A DNA stretch of 64,000 nt, taken from Pomphorhynchus laevis. Lineage: Eukaryota; Acanthocephala; Palaeacanthocephala; Echinorhynchida; Pomphorhynchidae. Positions 54,801 through 64,000 of the stretch are shown in pieces. Under the pieces are notes generated by a model. That model saw only the letters and a program-made list of their open reading frames with translations. It was not told the origin of the DNA and ran no database searches. Numbering within the stretch: the first letter of the stretch is position 1; every line of letters starts with the position of its first letter. The position numbers and the translations under genes were made by a program. The stretch spans positions 151,392 to 215,391 of the forward strand of contig WNNJ02000107.1 of NCBI GenBank assembly GCA_012934845.2. The letters are read 5' to 3'.

Positions 54801-57093
54801 GACTGCACACGTACATCATCTTAAAATTAGGAAACAAACTATAGATTACTAGTTTGATTACATAAATTAAATTAATTTCAAATTCTAATACATCGTCTGT
54901 AATTGACATTAGTGAATAATGAACGAATAATTTAATTAAAAGTTACCATCCAATATAAAATATTAATAAATATTAAAAATATATATTTCTTCGATATTAA
55001 ATATATAAAATGCCAATCAAATTAAGATATAAATTAACATCAATATTATATAAATATTTAACGTAAAACGTAAATTATGTTTCAAACTTTTATTTTCAAT
55101 ACATTTGGATATGTACTTTTTTAAATAAATTTGAGTGTTCAAATTGCAACATATAATCTTGATAAATTTAAAGCATGTTAAATAATCTCCAAATAGTCCT
55201 CGGTTTTATAGCGAACTATTCAGTTGATGACGATTAGCAAATATTGTCAATTAATAAAGATTACTCTATACACCGCCAAGGCCGGTCTCAATCCCGTTTG
55301 AAAAAGGAGGATATTTGGTGTCATGAAGATCATCAGACTGTAAAAATACAGCTCCAAGCCCGTAACATGATAAGTCAAAACAAAAAAGTAAACTCGACTA
55401 TGGTGTTCCTCGGAAGCTGAAAGCGGATATTCCGCTTGGTCACTGTGAAGAAATCATAGAACGAGCGAAAAGTAGCTTGGAAATAGTAGCAGATCGACTG
55501 CAGTGGATGAGACTCATTATGGCGTGTGACCCCGAATAAGGATAAGCAAGGAGAAAGAATATATTACTCTATTTGCATTTATTCAATATAATATAATATT
55601 GTTTTTTTACTTTAAAATGTAAAAATATACAATTTAACTTGTCTACTTTGTTTAATATTTAAGTCTCAACATATGTAGTGCTTATTCGTAACGCTGTTGA
55701 GCTTAAACAGAAAACAATCCTAGACGGCGGCCAAAGCCTTGTCTGATATGTCAGTATAACATTTAAGATGTTAACGCTTTTTCAACAAATTAATTATTGA
55801 ATATGGGTAGTAAAGACATCTTCTACGTTAAGAAAAATGCATTATAAAATATATTTGAAGGACATATTAGCGATATAAATATATAAATATAAATATATTT
55901 CAAGAATAAATTTTAAAATTATTTATATCTTAAATCCTGTTCCAAGGATTTTTATTATATTCTAAAAGGATAAATTTGTTTTATGATTTCTATGTTTAAG
56001 AGACTGTAAATATTCTTAAACTCGAGAATACTTCTTATTTACACGCTTAAGCTTTTGATTTTATAGATAGTTCATTATTTAATAGCAATATACATCATTT
56101 TTGAGGTATATTAAGAGCCAAATATGGATTTGATAAAAAACTGTCGGAGCAATAAATTTACTCTCAATCTTTTAAAGCCGTAAAGTATTTTTGATTCACA
56201 AATAAAATATTACCTTATATTGGACGTCTTGCTCCTTGGATCCACAAATTCATTTCGGGATAGAATGCGTTGAGAGAATAGACATCCGTCTGGATCCAAA
56301 ATTCTTAAAAATAAAATGCACATTTAACTGAGTCGTACATGAAAGCACATTTAACTGAGTCGTACACGATATGTTAGTTTAATCAAGGGTTGATTTTATT
56401 ACCTTCAATAACTGTATTTAATTTAAAAAGGGCATTTAATAGAGCCTTGAATATTCACAGTAAGAGAACAACATTCAGTTGGAAAACAACATTTTCCACC
56501 TTTTTGTTAGGAAAAATCTGGCAATTGGAAATATGGTATAGTTGATATTTAATATTTATGATGCATTTACGTTTGATGCATTTGCATCAAATGTCCCCTT
56601 CGGATTGCCCCAAACGGATTGACATTAAACAATAACTAAATCAATGAATGAACAATCGATTTGTAACGTCATTAATTGGAGTCAGTATATAAATTAAAAT
56701 TATTCAATTTTAGCAATGTAACCAAACTATACTAATTTATTTGATAATATCATTGTATATAGTTATGGGTAATACATTCAACAGTTTAAATTCACAACAA
56801 TACAGAAGATGAGCATCATGTCTTGTTCGAAATATAAATCTATATTTTTATCGCAATTTACACTGAACATATGACCACATTTTATGATTTTTCAATCAAG
56901 TGATTTGCTAAACACAAATTCTACATCAATTGATTAAGAATGAATGCCGAGACATCTATCCATGTCTCATAAATTTGAAATATTTGAATGACATAATTGA
57001 CCTTGTCGAAATCTATTTATAGATATCATAGATCACATGATACTAAATGATGTATTCGTCATAACTTGATAATAATTCCCAAAACCATTATTT
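54801..57093. other. AT-rich stretch with one coding-like remnant
   Basis: The segment 55396-55539 (plus strand) is open for 47 codons (DYGVPRKLKADIPLGHCEEI, then RLQWMRLIMACDPE) and is G/C-richer than its surroundings, so probably an element remnant, family unknown. Nothing else is supported. Confidence 0.35.
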
Positions 57094-57415
57094 ATGAACC
57101 GCATAAGATTTAAACTAGCATGCTTTATGTGGAACATCATAAATGCCAACGCCCCTTCACAGCTCATCTTACCTACATTATCCAGTAAATCCACAACTTC
57201 TATTTCGCTAAGCAGTCATTCTACAAGATCAAGATTATATGTTCCACGTCGTTTTTGCTCATCACGCATCGATCATACTCGATTGCAGGGCCTAAACTGT
57301 GGGACAATATTTTCTCAAGTGTTACTGCATCATCTTCATATGTACAATTTAAAAAATGTTTATTTACATTTCTACGGAATCCTGATTTATAATTTTTTTG
57401 TCATTTTAGTGGGCT
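57094..57415 (+). mobile_element. LINE ORF2 C-terminal fragment
   Basis: RIRFKLACFMWNIINANAPS and, after one frameshift, IAGPKLWDNIFSSVTASSSY and FKKCLFTFLRNPDL. This is the common C-terminal pattern of CR1/jockey-like ORF2 proteins. The reverse transcriptase is absent. Confidence 0.7.
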
Positions 57416-57489
57416 TGTAAGTGACTGATAGTCACATTTGCCACTTAAAAAACCTTTTCTTCTTCATATTATTAATATTATAATACGAG

Positions 57490-58395
57490 ATTAGTTTAAA
57501 CAGCAGGAAAGTATAGTTCAGTAATCAATACACGTACTTGGGGATGCTACTGACAAGTAGGTGGTCTTTTAAGCTTCATATTGAAAAGAAATGTGCGAAA
57601 ATCGTCATAGCCACTTCGCGAGTTAAATGTTTTGGTAAGCTTGGCGGTGCTCTTCAGTATTTTCATGTCATGCTTCTACTGATTTTGTCGTACGCGCTTT
57701 CAGCAATCTGGGCAGACCTCACGACGGCTAATTTTGCGCAGATCGACAAATGTAAAGGCAGATTCATTAAGCGTGTTGTAGGCGTCTCTCTAAAGTGCTC
57801 GACGACTGCGGTTTATGTTTTATCTAAAGTCGAGTTATGTACGGAGTATTTACGAAATATGATGGGAGCCCAAGATACGGTACATTATATTCAAAATAAA
57901 AAAGACTTTACAGATAAGGTTAGCAAGCTAGAGCATACAACTGTACACTTCACCAGTTAATACGCAAACGAGTTGGCAGTCTCCGTGTGCTTCTAAACGC
58001 CCCCTCGTTTGGAGGGTTTCTTTACACGGATATCACGACAAGTTTTGTCGCACTCGCATACCCGTCCATAAACATGGAGTTTCATATGTGTTTTTTCTGT
58101 GGTGATAGATGTGAGTCTTTATCCCACGTATTTGAGTGCCCGGTGTTAGCGCAAAAATCTTTGAAGAAGATCGATGGGTTAAGTTTACGCCTAACTTGAT
58201 AAACCTGCTAAATTTCTTTTTGCCTGTTGGGAACTAGCGATGGACTATCAAATATTGATATTATTTCAAATGAAGTCGTTGCACAATGTTTTATTTAATT
58301 TCTTTCATTTAGCCAAGTCGAGAGACGCAGTGCCCTAATAAATTTCCTCTACATTAATATTATAATTATGATATTATAATAATTGTAAGCTGCAT
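57490..58395 (+). mobile_element. LINE 3' portion, copy 1 of a related pair
   Basis: An open frame (57538-57960) encodes LLTSRWSFKLHIEKKCAKI, then LSYALSAIWADLTTANFAQ and KRVVGVSLKCSTTAVY. This is the region after the reverse transcriptase. A further frame carries a CFFC..C.SLSHVFECP zinc motif (58085-58150). It ends near a TATAATTATGATATTATAA tail. It is parallel to 58800-59610 but clearly diverged from it. The polymerase part is missing (5'-truncated). Confidence 0.7.
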
Positions 58396-58409
58396 AAAAA
58401 TTGTAATCT

Positions 58410-59615
58410 TCGTGGGCACTTTCTTCGCCTACTATATAAGATTCTATTACCTAACCGTGTCAAGGTATTCGATAATTGAGCATACTCCGACTTCTTCACG
58501 CTTAATCATGGCGTATTGCAGGGTGACCCAATCAGTCATCTATTATTTTCAATCCTCGTTATTGATTTACCATCGGTTATACGGTCTTTTGCAAACGAGG
58601 TTGAGTTGGCGCTATATGCTGACGATTTTGTGATCCTGACAAGAAACCTAGGCACGGCACAAAAGGAACTCGATGGCTTGACTGCATTTTGCGGTCGGAA
58701 TGAACTAGACATCAACATTTCAAAATCAAAGGTAGTGAAGTTCCGCGGTGCTGGTCGTTTATGCAAGCATTACTCGCTTTTTATAGTCTCAGACACCTGA
58801 GTTATGTACTAATTATAAGTATCTTGGCATTCTATTAACGTCTAGATGGTCTTTTACCGCGCACCTTAAGGCTAAATCTTCTAAGATAGCAATTAAAACG
58901 GCTTCATATCCTCAACTGAGGAAGCTGTCGTTTGAGGGAGCGTTGAGATATTTTGAGTTAATGCTTCTACCAATTATTCAGTAAGGGCTGGCAACATTCT
59001 GAGAGGACCTCACTGAGTTAAATTTTAGACAGATTGATAGGTGTCAGGCCCGATTTTTGAAACATATAGTTGGAGTATCCAATAAATGTAGTACGACAGC
59101 GATCACATACTTGGCAAAAATAAAGCCGCTTAGTGTCCGACTATGTAGTAGTCTTAGATGTGTTCAAACGTCTAGTTATCTTCAACATTTGGTAGCTCTT
59201 GAGACTAAATTCTTAAACGTTGATCATGATTTAGCCAATTCACCTGTGTACCTGCAAAACAGTTGGAAGATCACCGTCAAATGTGAAACGTCCATTGATA
59301 TGGAGGTTATCTATTCATGGTTTTCATGATAACTACTGTCGCCGACTTCTCACTTGTCATCGCCGTGATTCTTCTTGTATATGCCACTTCTGTGCTTCTT
59401 CCTGTGATGCCTTGCTCCATGATCTAGCCTGCCCTCACCTCAGTCTTATGTCACTTCAAGAGATTAATGATCTTCGTAATTGATCAACAAACGACGCATG
59501 AAGAAGACAATCTGTATACTTCAAATTTATTGATTCTGACTAATTTTCTATTTTATAATTATTTGCCCAGCCGAAAGGCGGAACGGGAAATAGAACTCTG
59601 TATAATTATGATATA
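58410..59615 (+). mobile_element. LINE 3' portion, copy 2, including the reverse-transcriptase core
   Basis: NHGVLQGDPISHLLFSILV and LALYADDFVILTRNLG (58500-58640) give the polymerase core with catalytic ADD. These are followed, with frameshifts and stops, by LLTSRWSFTAHLKAKSSKI, KHIVGVSNKCSTTAITYLAK and a CHFC..C.ALLHDLACP zinc motif near 59380. It ends with a TATAATTATGATATAA tail. This tail and the C-terminal layout are shared with copy 1, so both derive from one family inserted twice side by side. The clade is not certain. Confidence 0.72.
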
Positions 59616-59689
59616 ATTTTTTTAAAAGAGAGAGATTTATTATTATAATAAACAAAAGATTTTGTTTTCCCGAAAATGAGAACTGGAGG

Positions 59690-60030
59690 ATTCCTATTTG
59701 TTACTGTTCTTATTGTAATACTGCTCGCTCGCCTAAACGTAGTGGCGTACCACGGGATGAGCGTGGACTTCGCAAACTAGCAGATATTGACCGAGAGATT
59801 TAGAAGCTGATCTTTCTCTTAAGTTTCACTGCTAAATCACTGTAACTTAAGGGTTCTTTTTGTGCTAGCGTCGATGCAATTGTTTTCACTAACATGCTAG
59901 CTTCTTTGCCAAATCCTCCTGCTGTTGAAAAAACTAATGGAACAAATGAACTATTTTTAATTCATCGCACTCTTTCACTGTACTTCGATTTTTTCCGGTT
60001 TTCGCTGTACTCGAAGACCGCTTCAGGTAT
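59690..60030 (-). mobile_element. C-terminal fragment of the retroelement family seen at 31056-33410
   Basis: On the minus strand the translated remnant has KYSERV, then SSFVPLVFSTAGGFG and a helical tail. This corresponds to KYSERI, SIFVPLVFTSGGMG in the element of globin intron 2. It is a short, broken fossil fragment. Confidence 0.65.
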
Positions 60031-60039
60031 ACGAGTAAT

Positions 60040-60262
60040 GTTTAATTGAGCTTGTGTTTAAAATACAAGCTCAATTATGATTATGCGAGCTCAATTATAC
60101 AAGTATACAAATACAAGCTTAATTATATATAAGCTCAATCTTGTATACAAATACAAGCTCAATTATGAAATACAAGCTCAATTATGAAATACAAGCTCAA
60201 TTATGAAATACAAGCTCAATTATGAAATACAAGCTCAATTATGAAAATACAAGCTCAATTAT
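60040..60262 (+). repeat. 19 bp minisatellite
   Basis: About six near-perfect units of TACAAGCTCAATTATGAAA (from 60152), preceded by several degenerate units. Confidence 0.85.
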
Positions 60263-61419
60263 AATTATGATATAATTATAATAATATATTATAATATTGT
60301 TATAATTATAATTATATAATTATATTATAGTTATATCAGATAATATATTATATTATAATTATTAATTATCTGCTTTTAATTATCTGCTTTTAGGTATCTA
60401 CGACAGCTAAAAGCAGATCATTATTTTTATAAAATATTATTTTATATAAAATAATATTTTATTGCACAGATGATTTTATAATATATTTTAATATAACTTT
60501 TTATAATTATAGTATATATAATATTATTAAATATAATAATTTTATTATAATATAATAATATTTTATTTTAAAATATTTTATTGAACAGATGAATTTAGTT
60601 ATATTATTTTGTTATTGTGTTTTTGTGTTCTAATGATTGAAAATTTGACTTAAAATATATAATTAAATTTCACTCAATCAATTAATCAATGCTTAATAAA
60701 TCAATGCGTGAACAGTTGAAGTCTGATTTTTTAAATTATTAACGACATTTAAAATATTTCTAAATGAATAAACATAAAACCTTGATTTGTAGACTTTTGT
60801 TAACATTTGTAAATGTTAACTTGTAAAATTTCAAATCAACATTGACAATTCGTTCATGGTGATTTACACGATTTCACTTTGTCACAAATGTTAGCAGGGA
60901 TAATTTATTTTGTCTATAGGGAAATATAAACCATTCTATTGTCACAATTATCAGGCTATGAAAAAAATACTTATAAAAATAAAAATAGTTTTTTTTTGTC
61001 TGAAACAAATAAAATGAAAAATTGGAAGAAAAAGCAACAAGAAATATAAATATTATTTTATTCGCTTATATTTAAACAATTGTACTAAAAATAAATATTC
61101 GAGAAAAATTATAATATCAAAATTTAGTTCAAAATAATTATAAAAAATATTGTCCTAAATTTACCTAAATTTAATAATTTTACAATTTTTTATTATTGAT
61201 TAATTATACAAAGATAAATAAAGATAATAAAGCTAATAAAGATAAATTATTATACAAAGATATTTTCAAATATAAATAAATTGTTCTTCAATAATATTAA
61301 CTCAAAAAATATATATTTTTTGAATATTATTTAGTTATTATTTAGTAATATATTATTTTGTGATTCACATAATTTATTTAAACAAGAAAGAATATGAAAA
61401 TTTTTATTAAAATAGGTCT
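60263..61419. other. AT-rich stretch
   Basis: Simple TA-rich arrays and a small hairpin around the repeated word ATCTGCTTTTA (60365-60415). No gene is seen. Confidence 0.45.
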
Positions 61420-61880
61420 AAGATTAATTTAAATTTATTAGTAATTTACTCAATTTATAAAGTAATTAAATTATCTAAGAATTATCTAAGTAATTGATCT
61501 TAGACAAATTTTAAATTTTTACTATTAAATAAAATATAAAAATTATAATTTATTATAATTTATTATTTAATTTATTTATCTTATAAAAAATAAACTAATT
61601 ATTAATTAAATTTCAAATATTAGGTTATTTTTAATTTCATAGTTATAAATAAAACACAAAAATAAGAATTTATTATAATTTATTATTTAATAAAAAGTAA
61701 TAAAATAATTTATTTATTTAATTTCTAGTATTAGATTGTTTATATTGCATAATAAAAAATATACTAATTATTAATTAAATTTTTAATCTAAGATTATTTT
61801 TAATTTCGTAGTTATAAATAATATATAAAATGAGAATTTATTATAATTTATTATTAAATTACTTTATAACCATTATTACT
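61420..61880 (-). repeat. Diverged satellite units, inverted orientation
   Basis: Repeated words TTTAATTTCATAGTTATAAATAAAA and AATTTATTATAATTTATTATTTAAT correspond to the reverse complement of the 223 bp unit at 63097-63770. Confidence 0.5.
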
Positions 61881-61909
61881 TTATAACGTTGTTTTAATTC
61901 CTAAACAGT

Positions 61910-63090
61910 CAAACCCAGTAACATCAGAATGTTTCCGTCCAATATCATTGCTACAGGCTTTTGCAAAACTAATTGAAAAGGCTTTTCGCCGTCGAAGTTA
62001 TTAAATATATCTAAATCGCTTAGATATCCACCAACACGCTTTTCGCCAGCAAGACAATACAATGAATGCACTTATGAGAATATATCAGTTTGCAATCAAT
62101 AATCTCGATTTACGATCCCAAACTATAGTATAAGCACTTCAAATTGATTTGAGCAAAGAATTCGACACAATTGACCATTGTGTGTTATTGAATAAATTGA
62201 AGACATTATGTTTCTCTAAATGGCAACTAAAGTTCATTCAATCTTACCTGTCTGGTGGAAGCCAAAGGATTGTACACAAAAACACGTTTTCTAAGTAATG
62301 TTTTTCATATATTGGCTTACCTCAATAAGGCTTAATCTCTCCCCTACTATTCAATCTTTTTGTACAGGACTACGACGTATCTCTAGATAATTCAATATGC
62401 GTTAAATATGCGGATGACCACTATTCTAAATTCCGCACCAAGTGTACATATATCAAATCGCCCGCTTATCGAAATTGATGAACTTCTTAAATAGTGCTCA
62501 AAAAATAGTATGCAAATAAATAGCACGAAGTCTAAAATAGTACATTTCTGCTTAAAAAGATCATTCTCAACACAACTTATTGATTTTGGATTTGAAAGGG
62601 TGAACAGCTTAAAAATCCTAGGAATGAGATTTAGTGACAATATGTTATGGCACTTACATATAGATGATTTGATACGTAAATGCGCACCCCGACTATATTT
62701 TCCGCGCAAACTAAAACTATAGGGAAGAATCTATTTTTACGCATAGCTGGAAACGCGAAGTTGCTCGAAAGATTAGGTGCGGAAGAAGAAATAAATAACA
62801 GAAACATCAAAAACATGCGACATACTCGTAAATACATCACAAATTCTGTTAGAACACAACATATGTTGGATAGTTTCCTGCACCATGCTATTACTTACCA
62901 TAATAAAAGAATAAATCCTCAATTCATATAAAATGACAAAACTCATTTCAACTCGATGATTAACTCAATTTTCTGACAAACGCTGATTTTTAATTTTTAC
63001 AAATCTTTTTTCTTTCTATATGAAACCTCATGTATATGAGCTAAGATACTTGCTCTGTATTTCTTCAATAAAGTGATTTTGATTTGATTG
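61910..63090 (+). mobile_element. LINE with decayed reverse transcriptase
   Basis: Translated blocks are SECFRPISLLQAFAKLIEKA (61930), LDIHQHAFRQQDNTMNAL, ALQIDLSKEFDTIDHCVLL, a GLPQ.GLISPLLFNLFVQ block (62315) and VKYADD (62400), then NSTKSKIVHFCLKRS and LGMRFSDNMLWHLHID. Several in-frame stops and frameshifts interrupt it. The end carries AATAAA and a GATTTGATTGATTT tail (63069-63095). The 5' part, including any endonuclease, is missing. It is an ordinary truncated copy of a CR1/L2/jockey-like LINE and interrupts a satellite array. Confidence 0.75.
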
Positions 63091-63096
63091 ATTTAA

Positions 63097-63770
63097 CTAA
63101 GAAATTAAAAATAATCTAAGATTAGTTATTAAATACATTACTATTTTATTATTTTCTATTAGGTAAATAAATTAAATATAAAATTACAATTTTTATATTT
63201 TATTTAAATTATTTACCTAATAAGTTATTATAAATAAATTAATTATTAATAAATTATTTTATTACTTTAAATTAAATAATAAATTTTAATATATTCTAAT
63301 GTTCATATTTTATTTTTAACTAAGAAATTAAAAACAATCTAAAATTAATTATGAAATACATTACTATTTTATAATTTGTAATTAGGTAAATAAATTAAAT
63401 AGAAAATTACAATTTTTATATTTTATTTAAATTATTTACCTAATAAGTTATTATAAATAAATTAATTATTAATAAATTATTTTATTACTTTAAATTAAAT
63501 AATAAATTTTAATATATTCTAATGTTCATATTTTATTTTTAACTAAGAAATTAAAAACAATCTAAAATTAATTATGAAATACATTACTATTTTATAATTT
63601 GTAATTAGGTAAATAAATTAAATAGAAAATTACAATTTTTATATTTTATTTAAATTATTTACCTAATAAGTTATTATAAGGTAAATAATAATTATTATTA
63701 ATAAATAATTTTATTACTTTTATTAAATAATAAATTTTAAAATATTATAATTTTTATATAAAAAATTATA
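63097..63770 (+). repeat. 223 bp tandem satellite, three units
   Basis: Units start with CTAAGAAATTAAAAA at 63097, 63320 and 63543, a constant spacing of 223 bp. Units two and three are nearly identical. The sequence is extremely AT-rich. Confidence 0.85.
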
Positions 63771-63799
63771 ATAATTATTATAATTATTTAATAAATTTA

Positions 63800-64000
63800 T
63801 TTACCTTATAAAAAATAATAAAATAGTCTAAGATTTTTATTAAAATTTAATAAATTAGTAAATTTAATAAAATAGTAATGTATTTCATAATTAATCTTAG
63901 ATTGTTTTTAATTTCTTAGTTATAAATAAAAAATGAACATTAGAATTTATTAAAATTTATTATTTAATTAAAAGTAATAAAATAATTTATTAATAATTAA
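63800..64000 (-). repeat. Inverted satellite unit at the window end
   Basis: Reverse complement of the 223 bp unit: AGTAATGTATTTCATAATTA, then TTTTTAATTTCTTAGTTATAAATAAAAAATGAACATTAGAA. With 63097-63770 it forms a large imperfect palindrome that continues past the window. Confidence 0.75.

Noticed and set aside
54589-54909. 106-codon minus-strand frame
   Set aside because: It lies across the hammerhead-like repeat copy E and is explained as repeat sequence.

Overview
This is a very AT-rich window (roughly three quarters A+T) from the nuclear genome of an animal, most likely an invertebrate. Three things point there: spliced genes with GT..AG introns and AATAAA signals, animal gene families (C2H2 zinc fingers, a haem globin with the classic animal intron positions, an FCP1-type RNA polymerase II CTD phosphatase), and many animal-type retroelements (Penelope-like elements, several LINE families). 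I cannot name the phylum from the sequence. 

Host genes, left to right. A C2H2 zinc-finger gene on the + strand has plausible 5' exons at 1406-1676 and 7662-7759 and a large terminal exon at 9660-11763 with eight fingers and a PLDLS (CtBP-type) motif. A second zinc-finger 3' end (exons 16453-16848 and 18120-18368) lies downstream in the same orientation and may be an alternative end of the same locus or a neighbouring gene. A single-exon ankyrin-repeat-like ORF lies at 22944-23705, with a weak kinase-like fragment before it. A three-exon globin gene (25562-25692, 29698-29917, 33933-34082) encodes 166 residues. It has an N-terminal MGC acylation signal, distal and proximal histidines, and introns at the ancestral B12.2 and G7.0 positions. 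An intronless 403-residue protein, also starting MGC, lies at 36100-37311. On the - strand at 52610-53231 is the C-terminal exon of an FCP1-like phosphatase; its catalytic half is not visible here. 

Mobile DNA fills the rest. Globin intron 1 holds a Penelope-like element, a LINE 3' end and a duplicated GIY-YIG end. Globin intron 2 holds an antisense reverse-transcriptase element. A 2.4 kb element with ~62 bp terminal inverted repeats (18885-21317) carries a perfect 50 bp palindrome. A second Penelope-like family lies at 37540-39860, with truncated relatives at 14-18, 21.7-22.3 and 51.2-54.8 kb. Two head-to-head copies of one APE-type LINE span 41.6-49.5 kb. Further LINE fragments lie at 57.1-59.6 and 61.9-63.1 kb, the last embedded in a 223 bp satellite. 

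The most interesting signal is a repeat seen at least seven times (39.4-39.9 and 51.5-54.8 kb). It carries hammerhead-ribozyme core motifs (CTGATGA and GAAAC), and the two half-helices beside them, GGACC and GGTCC, change together between copies. The order of the parts is permuted relative to ordinary animal hammerheads. One copy follows a tRNA-like head, as in a ribozyme-bearing SINE.
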